A stretch of DNA of 55,765 nt, taken from positions 1 to 55,765 of the forward strand of contig WRMG01000005.1 of NCBI GenBank assembly GCA_009777255.1, read 5' to 3'. The DNA is from Oscillospiraceae bacterium. Lineage in GTDB: Bacteria; Bacillota; Clostridia; Oscillospirales; UBA929. The notes beneath the pieces were generated by a model, which saw nothing but the letters and a program-made list of their open reading frames with translations, ran no database searches and was not told the origin of the DNA. Of this stretch, positions 17,357 through 25,890 are shown one piece after another. Position numbers and translations under genes: made by a program. Each line of letters begins with the position of its first letter. Positions within the stretch are counted from its first letter, which is position 1.

Positions 17357-18619
17357 ATGCTTACGGCTATAGTCGGTATCAACTGGGGCGATGAGGGCAA
17401 AGGCCGCATGGTCGATTTGCTGTCGGAGGGCTATGATATAATCTGCCGTTATCAGGGCGGCAACAACGCGGGACATACGGTTGTAAACGAGAAAGGCAAA
17501 TTTATCTTAAATCTTTTGCCGTCCGGTATCCTGCGCGACGGCGCCGTCAACGTCATGGGCGGCGGCATGGTCATTGACCTTGAACATCTCTGCGGTGAGA
17601 TCAGGACGCTGCATGAGAAGGGCGTTAAGGTCACGCCGGAAAATCTGAAGATAAGCGACAAAGCCTTTATCTGTATGCCCTATCATAAAACGCAGGATAT
17701 ATTGGAGGAGGAACGGCTCCTTGATAAAAAATACGGCTCGACAAGACGCGGCATAGCGCCCGTATACGGCGATAAATATATGAAAAAAGGGCTGCGCATG
17801 GGCGACCTGCTCGACGCCGGAACCTTAGAGCAAAAGCTGGCAGACATCGTGGAGTGGAAGAATATCACTCTCAGAGGCTACGGCGGCGAGACGGATTTAC
17901 CGGCGCTGCTTAGCTGGCTGCGTGAGTACGGGGAGCAGCTTTGCCCCTATGTCACCGACACGTCGGAATATCTTGCCGCTTCCGCCGGAAAGAAGATTTT
18001 ATTCGAGGCGCAGCTCGGCGCGCTCAGGGATATAGACTACGGCATCTACCCGTATACCACGTCCTCGCAGACGCTGGCGGCATACGCGCCCATCGGCGCG
18101 GGTATCCCGGGGCTCAAACTCGACCGCGTGATCGGGGTGATGAAAGCCTATTCCAGCTGTGTGGGAGAGGGTCCATTCGCCGTGGAGATGTCCGGCGGCG
18201 AAGCCTCCGCGCTGAGAGAGGCCGGCGCGGAATACGGCGCGGCGACAGGCAGACCGCGCAGGGTCGGCGGGTTTGACATACCGGCAAGCCGCTACGGCAT
18301 ACGGGTACAGGGCGCTGATGAGATCGCGCTGACCAAACTGGACGTGCTTTCGTATATGGAAAAAATCCCCGTCTGCGTCGCGTATGAGCTTGACGGCGTG
18401 AGGATCGACGGGTTCCCCACCGGCGACAGGCTCGCCAAAGCCAAACCGGTCTTTGAGTATTTGGACGGTTTCCGTACTGATGTATCCAAGTGCCGGAAAC
18501 CCGAGGAGCTGCCCGGCGCGGCGCTCAGGTATATCCGTTTTATCGAGGACGCCGTGAAATGCCCGATAAAATATGTGTCGGTCGGCGCCGGACGCGGCGA
18601 TTATCTTGTTATGGGGTGA
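17357..18619 (+). CDS. purA: Adenylosuccinate synthetase
   Basis: The 420-residue protein begins with the GTP/IMP loop GINWGDEGKGRMVD, and has GGNNAGHTV, the STRRGIAPVYGDK region and a late GVGRGDY-like end (VSVGAGRGDY). It joins aspartate to IMP using GTP, the first committed step to AMP. The start has GGGAGG upstream. It shares the superoperon with purB, and like many neighbours consumes a nitrogen donor derived from glutamate or aspartate. Nothing unusual was seen in length or motifs. Confidence 0.95.
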   Translation: MLTAIVGINWGDEGKGRMVDLLSEGYDIICRYQGGNNAGHTVVNEKGKFILNLLPSGILRDGAVNVMGGGMVIDLEHLCGEIRTLHEKGVKVTPENLKISDKAFICMPYHKTQDILEEERLLDKKYGSTRRGIAPVYGDKYMKKGLRMGDLLDAGTLEQKLADIVEWKNITLRGYGGETDLPALLSWLREYGEQLCPYVTDTSEYLAASAGKKILFEAQLGALRDIDYGIYPYTTSSQTLAAYAPIGAGIPGLKLDRVIGVMKAYSSCVGEGPFAVEMSGGEASALREAGAEYGAATGRPRRVGGFDIPASRYGIRVQGADEIALTKLDVLSYMEKIPVCVAYELDGVRIDGFPTGDRLAKAKPVFEYLDGFRTDVSKCRKPEELPGAALRYIRFIEDAVKCPIKYVSVGAGRGDYLVMG

Positions 18620-18624
18620 TATGT

Positions 18625-19056
18625 GTGAAGCGTGTTTATGTAAATGAGAAATGGTGTTTGGGCTGCCATCTGTGCGAGTATTACTGCGCGTTCGCGGGGA
18701 CGAACGAAAAGGATATGGCGCGCGCGCTCAAGGATATTAAAATCAATCCCAAGATAAAAATAGAGGAGCTGGACGGCGTCAGCTTCGCCGTATCCTGCCG
18801 TCACTGCCGCGAGCCGCTGTGCGTGAAAGGCTGTATCACCGGCGCCTTGACTATAAACGACGGCGTTATCACGATCAATAAGGACCGGTGCGTTAGCTGT
18901 TATACCTGCATTTTAAGCTGTCCGTTCGGGGCGGTATCCCCCTCGGACGGCGGCGCAGTCGAGAAATGCGAGCTGTGCGTTCAGACGACGGGGGGAACGC
19001 CGGCGTGCGTCAAGGGCTGTCCCAACGGCGCGATAGTGTTTGAGGAAAGGGGTTGA
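18625..19056 (+). CDS. 4Fe-4S ferredoxin-type electron transfer subunit
   Basis: The 143-residue product has several cysteine clusters: CLGCHLCEYYC, CRHCREPLCVKGC, CVSCYTCILSCPFG and a last CELC...CVKGCPNG. This is the HycB/DMSO-reductase B-like pattern able to hold up to four 4Fe-4S centres. The GTG at 18625 is chosen because the track start at 18490 lies inside purA and adds no conserved sequence. It overlaps the FAD oxidoreductase gene by 4 bases. With that partner it probably carries electrons to the glutamate synthase FMN subunit. Confidence 0.85.
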   Translation: MKRVYVNEKWCLGCHLCEYYCAFAGTNEKDMARALKDIKINPKIKIEELDGVSFAVSCRHCREPLCVKGCITGALTINDGVITINKDRCVSCYTCILSCPFGAVSPSDGGAVEKCELCVQTTGGTPACVKGCPNGAIVFEERG

Positions 19057-20294
19057 ACGGCTTGGCCGGTAACAAATACGTTATCATCGGCAACTCGGCG
19101 GCGGGTATAGGCGCGGCAGAGGGCATACGGCAGGTTGACAAGCGCGGCGAAATCACCATTATCACCGACGAGCCGCACCATACATACTCCCGTCCGCTTA
19201 TCTCCTATCTTCTGCTTGGCAAGGCAGACGAGGAGAAGATGAAATACCGCCCCGCCCGTTTTTACGCGGACAACGGATGTACGCTGATAAACGCCAGAGC
19301 GTCGCAAATCGACGCCGAAGCAAAACAGCTGGTTTTATCGGACGGACGCCGCGTGCCATATGATAAACTGCTGGTCGCGGCCGGCTCCCGCGCGTTTGTT
19401 CCGCCGTTCAAGGGTCTTGATACGGTTAAAGAAAAGTTTACCTTTATGAGCTTAGACGACGCCCGGGGACTTGACGCGGCGCTAGCGCCGGATAAGCGCG
19501 TGCTGATCGTCGGCGCGGGGTTAATAGGGCTTAAATGCGCCGAGGGGATTTTGGACAGGGTATCGCATATCACTGTAATTGATTTGGCGCCCGGGATCCT
19601 GTCCAGTATCCTTGACGAGGGCGGCGCGAAGCCGGTTCAGAGGCATCTTGAGAACAAGGGCATAGAGTTCAGGCTCTCATGCGGCGTCGAAAGTTTTGAC
19701 GGCGATACCGCGCTGCTTGACAGCGGCGAAACCGTCGGGTTTGACATCCTTGTGCTGGCGGTGGGCGTGCGCCCGAACACATCGCTGCTGGAGGGGATAG
19801 CTGATATTGACCGCGGTATAATCGTAAACGGGAGGTCCGAAACAACCGCCCACGGCATATACGCCGCCGGCGACTGCACGCAAACCCTTGATATTTCAAG
19901 CGGTCAACCAAAAATCATGGCGCTGCTGCCCAACGCCTATATGCAGGGCGAGTGCGCCGGTATCAACATGGCCGGCGGAGAAAAGGAGTTTGGCAAGGCG
20001 ATCCCCATGAACGCCGTCGGCTTCTGCGGGCTGCACGTCATAACCGCGGGCAGCTATACGGGCGATGCTTACGCCGAGGACGGCGACGGCAGCTACAAGC
20101 GCCTGTTCTACAGCGATAACGCGCTTAACGGCTTTATATTAATAGGCAATATCGAAAAGGCGGGAATCTATACAAGCCTTATCAGGGAACGCACTCCGCT
20201 TGACACTATAGATTTCGCGCTGGTCTGTAAAAAACCCGGGCTTATGGCATTCACCAAGGAAGATAGACAGTCTAAACTGGGGGAGGCGAAATAA
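19053..20294 (+). CDS. FAD-dependent NAD(P)H oxidoreductase, probable glutamate synthase reductase subunit
   Basis: The 413-residue flavoprotein has an N-terminal FAD site (YVIIGNSAAGIGAAEGIR), an NAD(P) site in the middle (VLIVGAGLIGLKCAEG) and the second FAD contact HGIYAAGDCTQ. It resembles the small nitrite reductase/rubredoxin reductase group and lacks the cysteine domain of GltD, a role the preceding ferredoxin gene could fill. The TTG at 19053 overlaps the ferredoxin stop; a second TTG at 19062 is better spaced from AGGAAAGG and may be the true start. It likely feeds electrons to glutamate synthase, inferred from position. Confidence 0.85.
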   Translation: MNGLAGNKYVIIGNSAAGIGAAEGIRQVDKRGEITIITDEPHHTYSRPLISYLLLGKADEEKMKYRPARFYADNGCTLINARASQIDAEAKQLVLSDGRRVPYDKLLVAAGSRAFVPPFKGLDTVKEKFTFMSLDDARGLDAALAPDKRVLIVGAGLIGLKCAEGILDRVSHITVIDLAPGILSSILDEGGAKPVQRHLENKGIEFRLSCGVESFDGDTALLDSGETVGFDILVLAVGVRPNTSLLEGIADIDRGIIVNGRSETTAHGIYAAGDCTQTLDISSGQPKIMALLPNAYMQGECAGINMAGGEKEFGKAIPMNAVGFCGLHVITAGSYTGDAYAEDGDGSYKRLFYSDNALNGFILIGNIEKAGIYTSLIRERTPLDTIDFALVCKKPGLMAFTKEDRQSKLGEAK

Positions 20295-20295
20295 A

Positions 20296-21012
20296 ATGGA
20301 TATATCGGCGCTTAAACTGGATTTCAAAGCGCTCAACGAACAGATCAACGCCGAGGACGGCGACGTCCGTATCAGCGATTGCTGCGGGCATAGGTTCATC
20401 GGCTGCGGCGCCAAGGGAAAGACAATCACAATAAACGGCACGCCGGGCAACGCTCTGGGCGCTTATATGGACGGCGCGGTCATCGAGGTTAACGGCAACG
20501 CTCAGGACGCCGTCGGCGACACGATGAACGACGGGGAAATTATAATCCGCGGCAGCGCGGGCGACGCGCTCGGTTACGCCATGCGCGGCGGAAGCATCTA
20601 TGTAAAAAACGACGCCGGTTACAGAACCGGCATACATATGAAGGAGTACAGGGATAAAAAGCCCGTGATCGTGATAGGCGGCAAAGCTGGCAGCTTTTTG
20701 GGAGAGTATCTGGCCGGCGGAATTATTATCGTACTCGGCATCGGCGCGGAGGACGTACCTGTCGGAAACTTTACGGGAACCGGTATGCACGGCGGGCGTA
20801 TCTTTGTCAGAACGGAAAACGAGCTTGAGAATCTGCCCGCGCAGGTGACGATAACGGTTGCCGATGAGGATGAAAAAATGGGGATCAAGGGGTATATCTC
20901 CCGCTTCGCCGGACTTTTCGGGGCTGACATCGATGCGCTCATGCGGGATAAATTCTATGTTCTCAAACCAAACGCGAAAAATCCATACAAGCAGCTGTAC
21001 ACCGTAAATTAA
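20296..21012 (+). CDS. Glutamate synthase GXGXG-domain subunit
   Basis: The 238-residue product is the C-terminal beta-helix domain of GltB made as a separate protein. It has the repeated Gly-rich rungs GTPGNALGAYMDG, GNAQDAVGDTMNDG and GSAGDALGYAMRGG, ending in a GTGMHGGRIF segment. In full-length enzymes this domain sits between the glutaminase and FMN sites and holds the ammonia path. It begins one base after the FAD subunit gene, completing the five-gene glutamate synthase set interrupted by purB and purA. Confidence 0.9.
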   Translation: MDISALKLDFKALNEQINAEDGDVRISDCCGHRFIGCGAKGKTITINGTPGNALGAYMDGAVIEVNGNAQDAVGDTMNDGEIIIRGSAGDALGYAMRGGSIYVKNDAGYRTGIHMKEYRDKKPVIVIGGKAGSFLGEYLAGGIIIVLGIGAEDVPVGNFTGTGMHGGRIFVRTENELENLPAQVTITVADEDEKMGIKGYISRFAGLFGADIDALMRDKFYVLKPNAKNPYKQLYTVN

Positions 21013-21028
21013 TGGAAGGAGCGCGGCT

Positions 21029-22843
21029 ATGTGCGGGATTATCGGTTACGTCGGGGAGGAAAACGCCGTCCCGATTATTGTAGAGGGGCTTAAAAAGCTG
21101 GAGTATCGGGGATACGACTCAGCGGGGGTCGCGGTCTGCGGCCAGAACGGCTTTTTCGACGTGATAAAACAAAAGGGCCGTCTGACGGCGCTGGAGGCGC
21201 GTCTTAGCGAAAACCCGATCGCCGGTAATATGGGGATAGGGCACACCAGGTGGGCCACGCACGGCGAGCCGTCCGATACAAATTCCCACCCGCATGTGGG
21301 AAGCCAAAATAAAATCGCCGTCGTCCACAACGGCATCATAGAGAATTACAGACAGTTAAAAGAGCGCTTGGAACAAAAAGGTATAGCGTTTGCCTCGCAG
21401 ACCGACAGCGAGGTCATAGCGCAGCTCGCGGAGTATTATTACTCCGGCGACCTGCTCGATACGGTCATTAAGGTGGCCAACGCTCTTGAAGGCTCCTACG
21501 CGCTGGGCATAATGTGCCTTGACGAGCCGGATATGCTTGTCGCCGTCAAGAAAGACAACCCGCTCATCATCGGCGTGTCCGGTCACGGGCAGTTCATCGC
21601 GTCCGACGTCCCCGCCGTGCTAAAGCACACCAACAAGGTCTGTTATCTTAACGATAAGGAAATCGCGGTGCTGACAAAAGGCGGCGCGCGATTTTTCAAC
21701 ATGGACAGGGAGCCGCTTAGCAAGACGCCGGAAACCGTCACATGGGATATAGACAGCGCCGAAAAGGGCGGCTTTGAGCATTTTATGCTCAAAGAGATTA
21801 TGGAACAGCCCAAAGTGCTGCGGGACACTATCCAATCGGTTCATAGCGGCGGCAATAAAGAGGTAATCGAAAGCCTTGAGGCCGCCCGTTTCGATAAGCT
21901 CGTCATCACGGCCTGCGGGTCGGCGTATAACGCCGGAGTTGTGGCAAAATATGTTTTTGAGCGGCTTTGCAGGCTCTCCGTCGAGGTGGAGCTTGCCAGC
22001 GAGTTCCGCTATAAGGACGCGATCATCAGTGATAAAACGCTTGTCATTCTGGTCAGCCAGTCGGGAGAAACCGCCGATACCATCGCCGCCATGCGGGAGG
22101 CGAAGGCAAAGGGCGCCTTTACTCTGGGCATTGTCAACGTGGTGGGCAGCACCATCGCCAAGGAAGCGGAAGTCTGCCTGTTCACGGCGGCGGGACCGGA
22201 AATCGCCGTGGCGACGACAAAAGTATTCTCGGCCCAGCTTGTGCTGCTGTATATACTGGCGGTCCGGTTCGCCGCCGCGCTGGGCAAGATGACGGAAGAG
22301 GCGGAACGCGGGCTGTCGGCGGAGATCGCCGCTCTGCCCGGCAAGGCGGAGGAGATACTCTCCCGTATTGATTCGATCCAAAAATACGCCTCGACCTGCA
22401 TCGGCTATAAAAGCATTTTCTTCATCGGCAGAAATATCGACTACGCCATCGCGCTGGAGGGGTCGCTTAAACTCAAGGAAATATCCTATATCCACTCCGA
22501 GGCGTATGCCGGTGGCGAGCTGAAGCACGGCCCCATATCGCTGGTCGAGGAGGAGGACACGCTGGTCGTCGCGCTCTCAAACTGCGGGCGTCTGCGCGGC
22601 AAAATAATGAGCAACGTGGAGCAGGTGGTGAGCAGGGGCGCGAAAGTTTTGCTGATTGGTTCTTGCCAAGACGCCGGTCAAAGTGGTATAATCTCATATA
22701 TCGGCCTGCCGGAAGTGCCGGAGCTGTTTTCCCCGTCGCTGTCGGTGATTGTCATGCAGCTGTTCAGCTACTATGTGGCCGCCAACAAGGGGCTTGATAT
22801 AGATAAACCCCGGAACTTAGCCAAAAGCGTTACCGTAGAATAG
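21029..22843 (+). CDS. glmS: Glutamine-fructose-6-phosphate aminotransferase (isomerizing)
   Basis: The 604-residue enzyme has Cys2 as the N-terminal nucleophile (MCGIIGYVG), a class II glutaminase domain to about 230 and two SIS domains with SQSGETADT and the C-terminal DKPRNLAKSVTVE. It makes glucosamine-6-phosphate from fructose-6-phosphate and glutamine for peptidoglycan. It starts 16 bases after the previous gene with a GGAAGGAG site. There is no room for the glmS ribozyme, which in many Firmicutes precedes this gene, so control would have to come from the operon leader. Confidence 0.96.
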   Translation: MCGIIGYVGEENAVPIIVEGLKKLEYRGYDSAGVAVCGQNGFFDVIKQKGRLTALEARLSENPIAGNMGIGHTRWATHGEPSDTNSHPHVGSQNKIAVVHNGIIENYRQLKERLEQKGIAFASQTDSEVIAQLAEYYYSGDLLDTVIKVANALEGSYALGIMCLDEPDMLVAVKKDNPLIIGVSGHGQFIASDVPAVLKHTNKVCYLNDKEIAVLTKGGARFFNMDREPLSKTPETVTWDIDSAEKGGFEHFMLKEIMEQPKVLRDTIQSVHSGGNKEVIESLEAARFDKLVITACGSAYNAGVVAKYVFERLCRLSVEVELASEFRYKDAIISDKTLVILVSQSGETADTIAAMREAKAKGAFTLGIVNVVGSTIAKEAEVCLFTAAGPEIAVATTKVFSAQLVLLYILAVRFAAALGKMTEEAERGLSAEIAALPGKAEEILSRIDSIQKYASTCIGYKSIFFIGRNIDYAIALEGSLKLKEISYIHSEAYAGGELKHGPISLVEEEDTLVVALSNCGRLRGKIMSNVEQVVSRGAKVLLIGSCQDAGQSGIISYIGLPEVPELFSPSLSVIVMQLFSYYVAANKGLDIDKPRNLAKSVTVE

Positions 22844-22854
22844 GAGGGAGCGGC

Positions 22855-24171
22855 ATGAACGCCACCGCGGGCGAGGTATTGGAATTTGTAAAGGAGAACG
22901 ACGTTAAGTTTATCCGGCTCGGGTTTTGCGACCTGTTCGGGCTTCAAAAGAATATTTCCATCCCGTCGGACGATTTGGAATCCGCGTTTGAGGACGGGGT
23001 GTACTTTGACGCCCACTCTATCCGCGGCTTCCGTGACGTGACCGAGTCCGATCTGCTGCTGTTCCCCGATCCCGCGACGCTTACGGTTCTGCCGTGGCGC
23101 CCGGGACCGGGCAGGGTCGCGCGTTTTTACTGCGACATCAAAACGCCGGACAGGCGCGCGTTTATACTTGACAGCAGGTATATACTAAGGCTTGTAGTCA
23201 AGCGGTGCGCCGATATGGGCTTTGTTTGCAGAATCGGCGCTGACTGCGAGTTTTATCTGTTCAGGGCCGGCGAGGACGGCGAGCCGACGCGCGCAACCCT
23301 TGACAGGGGCGGTTATCTGGATATTTCGCCGTTGGACAGGGGCGAGGATATACGCAGGGAGATATGCCTGACTCTGGATGAAATGGGGCTGAAGCCCGAG
23401 CTTTCGCGCCATGAGAAGGGCCCCGGGCAGAACGAGATCGACTTTAAGTTCTCCGACGCGCTCTCCTGCGCCGACAACCTCCTGACCTTCAAGTCGGTCG
23501 TCAAGGCGATCGCCGCGCGCAACGGGCTGTTCGCGTCGTTTATGCCCAAGCCCATACCAAACGCGCCCGGCAGCGGGCTGCACTTAAACATCTCGCTTGC
23601 GAAAAACGGGCGCAATGTTTTTAAGAGCGACGGCGAACATTCGGCGGCGGCGGAGAGCTTTATCGCGGGGATACTTCAAAGAACGCCTGAAATATCACTG
23701 TTTCTCAATCCCATCGCCAATTCATACGAGCGCTTCGGCGCTTATGAGGCGCCGAAATATGTGTCATGGTCGCATCAGAACCGCTCGCAGCTTATACGGA
23801 TCCCCGCGGCGACCGGCGAAAAGGTCAGGATGGAGCTGCGTTCGCCCGACCCGTCTGTTAACCCCTATCTCGCGTTCGCGCTGATACTCGCGGCTGGGCT
23901 TGAGGGGATCGAAAAGGGCCGGCCCCTGCCGCCCGCCGTTGACGCGGACCTATACACCGCGGACGAAAGCGTGACCAAAACACTTGCGCCGCTGCCGGAC
24001 AGCCTCGATACGTCGATCAGGCTTGCGGAAAACAGCGAGTTTGTCAAAGGAGTTACCGGCAAAGAGCTGCTTGGCAAATACCTTGCGATCAAAAAAGCCG
24101 AAGCCGCTGATTACGACGCCTCCGCAGACAAGGCGGCGTTTTGTGAGGAACGCTATTTCAGCAGTATATAG
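22855..24171 (+). CDS. glnA: Glutamine synthetase, type I
   Basis: The 438-residue protein has the GSI order: N-terminal beta-grasp with LGFCDLFGLQKNISIP, metal-binding ADCEFYLF, NEIDFKFSDAL, FMPKPIPNAPGSGLHLN, and the C-terminal LRSPDPSVNPYLAFAL. It ligates ammonia to glutamate with ATP. Its length matches the GSI-alpha group common in Firmicutes. It is preceded by glmS (11-base gap, AGGAGG site) and followed by the ANTAR regulator gene. A second, type III, glutamine synthetase lies 16 kb downstream. Feedback regulation cannot be judged from sequence alone. Confidence 0.94.
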   Translation: MNATAGEVLEFVKENDVKFIRLGFCDLFGLQKNISIPSDDLESAFEDGVYFDAHSIRGFRDVTESDLLLFPDPATLTVLPWRPGPGRVARFYCDIKTPDRRAFILDSRYILRLVVKRCADMGFVCRIGADCEFYLFRAGEDGEPTRATLDRGGYLDISPLDRGEDIRREICLTLDEMGLKPELSRHEKGPGQNEIDFKFSDALSCADNLLTFKSVVKAIAARNGLFASFMPKPIPNAPGSGLHLNISLAKNGRNVFKSDGEHSAAAESFIAGILQRTPEISLFLNPIANSYERFGAYEAPKYVSWSHQNRSQLIRIPAATGEKVRMELRSPDPSVNPYLAFALILAAGLEGIEKGRPLPPAVDADLYTADESVTKTLAPLPDSLDTSIRLAENSEFVKGVTGKELLGKYLAIKKAEAADYDASADKAAFCEERYFSSI

Positions 24172-24201
24172 ACGCTGTAAACTGTAAGGAGAGGAGGCGA
24201 T

Positions 24202-24774
24202 GTGATGGACAGCGTTCTAATCGTTTCCTGTTCCGGTAAAGGGACGGACTTCTTCTCCGAGCTGCTGAACTCGGCCGGCTTTCATCATATCGCCGTAACG
24301 CAATCCTGCGGCGAGGCGCGAAGGCTTTTACTCACCCGCGATTACGACCTGGTTGTCGTTAACGCCCCGCTGCGGGACGAATCGGGAGAAAATCTCTCGC
24401 GGCAGATAGCGTCCAGAGGAATTTCGCAAGCTATGCTGGTGGTAAAGAGCGAGCATTTCGAGGCGGTTTCCGCGGTTTGCGAGGACGACGGCGTTCTGAC
24501 GGTCGCCAAACCGGTAAACAGGGCGGTTTTCTGGTCCGCTTTGAAGCTGGCCGGGGCGTCGCAAAACAGACTGAGGCGCGTACAGGCCGAAAACGCGAAG
24601 CTGAAGCAGAAAATCGAGGATATACGGGTCGTTGACCGGGCTAAATGCCTTTTAATATCGCACATGAGCATGAGCGAAAACGACGCGCACAGGTTTATCG
24701 AGAAACAGGCGATGGACATGCGCTTGGGTAAAAAGGAAATAGCGGAAAGGATATTGAAAACATATGAAGCGTGA
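24202..24774 (+). CDS. ANTAR-domain antiterminator with degenerate receiver
   Basis: The 190-residue protein has an N-terminal receiver-like domain (about 1-118), a coiled-coil linker rich in Lys/Glu (about 125-145) and a C-terminal ANTAR domain (about 140-190; LLISHMSMSENDAHRFIEKQ, then AMDMRLGKKEIAERIL). ANTAR domains bind RNA hexaloop hairpins and block terminators. The receiver lacks the usual phospho-acceptor: LVVVNAPLRD has Asn54 where Asp is expected, and the acidic pair after strand 1 is also lost (VLIVSCSG). It should not be phosphorylated in the usual way. A GTG (24202) or ATG (24205) start is possible; AGGAGG favours the ATG. Its place after glnA points to nitrogen control. Confidence 0.9.
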   Translation: MMDSVLIVSCSGKGTDFFSELLNSAGFHHIAVTQSCGEARRLLLTRDYDLVVVNAPLRDESGENLSRQIASRGISQAMLVVKSEHFEAVSAVCEDDGVLTVAKPVNRAVFWSALKLAGASQNRLRRVQAENAKLKQKIEDIRVVDRAKCLLISHMSMSENDAHRFIEKQAMDMRLGKKEIAERILKTYEA

Positions 24775-24779
24775 GTTTA

Positions 24780-24808
24780 GTTACAAGTTACTGGTTACTG
24801 GTTACAAG
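24780..24808 (+). repeat. Short GTTAC direct repeats between ANTAR gene and carA
   Basis: GTTACAAG-TTACTG-GTTACTG-GTTACAAG forms four imperfect direct units in the 48-base gap. A similar TTAAC-based array lies at 46772-46803. Function unknown. Confidence 0.6.
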
Positions 24809-24822
24809 CGGGGGTTGCGGTT

Positions 24823-25890
24823 ATGACGGCGTATCTGCTTTTAGAGGACGGCACTGTCTTTGAGGGGAGTTCTTTCGGCGCGCAGGGCAGCGTTACGGGA
24901 GAAATTGTATTCTCCACCGGCATGACCGGCTATTTGGAAACGCTGACCGATCCCAGCTATTACGGGCAAATCATTCTTCAAACCTTTCCGCTTATCGGCA
25001 ACTACGGCGTTATCCCCTCCGATTTCGAGAGCGGCGCCGTCGCGGCAAAAGCCTATATCGTAAAGCATCCGTGCCAAAACCCCTCCAACTTCCGAAGCGA
25101 GGGGGCTCTTGAGTCTTTCCTGAAGGAACGCGGCGTCGTCGGGCTTTACGGGATAGATACGCGCGCGCTTACTAAGCTAATACGCGAAAACGGCGTTATG
25201 AACGGGAAGATAACGCTCTCCCCGCCGACCGAAGCCGACCGCGCCGAAGTGCGGGCCCACCGTATCGGCGGCGCCGTCGCCGCGGTATCGTCAAAGCTCC
25301 CGTCCCCGCCGCTCAAGGGTTCGGACGCGGCGGCGCGCCGCCGCGTGGCGCTGATGGATTTCGGCGCGAAACGCGGCATCGCCGAGGCTCTGACTGCGCG
25401 CGGCTGCGAGGTGTGGGTGTTCCCGCACGACACCCCGGCTGGAGAGATCACGAAGATAAATCCCAGCGGCATTGTGCTTTCAAACGGGCCCGGCGACCCC
25501 GCAGACCCCGCGAATAACGGGATAGTCGAAACTCTCCGCGAGCTGAACCGGACCGGTATACCGATTTTCGGCATCTGCCTGGGGCATCAGCTTTTGGCGC
25601 TGGCAAACGGATATAAAACCAAAAAGCTCAAATTCGGACACAGGGGCGCCAACCAGCCTGTCAGGGACACGCGGACGGGACGCGTATATATCACCAGCCA
25701 AAACCACGGCTACACGGTCATCGCGGATAACGGCTCGTTCGTCAACGTTAACGACGGCACCTGCGAGGGTATGGATTACGGCGTGTCGTTTTCCGTGCAG
25801 TTTCATCCCGAGGCCCGGGGCGGGCCGCTCGACACGGCGTTTTTGTTTGAAATCTTTATGGAGAGGATGAACGCGTATGCCGCTGAATAA
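24823..25890 (+). CDS. carA: Carbamoyl-phosphate synthase small subunit
   Basis: The 355-residue subunit has an N-terminal CPSase_sm domain (MTAYLLLEDGTVFEG, then GMTGYLETLTDPSYYGQI) and a C-terminal class I glutaminase with FGICLGHQLLAL (nucleophile Cys), NHGYTV and FHPEA. It splits glutamine and passes ammonia to CarB for carbamoyl phosphate, used in pyrimidine and arginine synthesis. It overlaps carB by 14 bases. The length is slightly below average but all catalytic motifs are present. Confidence 0.95.
   Translation: MTAYLLLEDGTVFEGSSFGAQGSVTGEIVFSTGMTGYLETLTDPSYYGQIILQTFPLIGNYGVIPSDFESGAVAAKAYIVKHPCQNPSNFRSEGALESFLKERGVVGLYGIDTRALTKLIRENGVMNGKITLSPPTEADRAEVRAHRIGGAVAAVSSKLPSPPLKGSDAAARRRVALMDFGAKRGIAEALTARGCEVWVFPHDTPAGEITKINPSGIVLSNGPGDPADPANNGIVETLRELNRTGIPIFGICLGHQLLALANGYKTKKLKFGHRGANQPVRDTRTGRVYITSQNHGYTVIADNGSFVNVNDGTCEGMDYGVSFSVQFHPEARGGPLDTAFLFEIFMERMNAYAAE

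Noticed and set aside
20990-21030. glmS ribozyme upstream of glmS
   Set aside because: Only 16 bases separate glmS from the previous gene, with no room for the ribozyme.
21620-22528. 302-codon minus-strand ORF inside glmS
   Set aside because: Shadow ORF; glmS is complete on the other strand.
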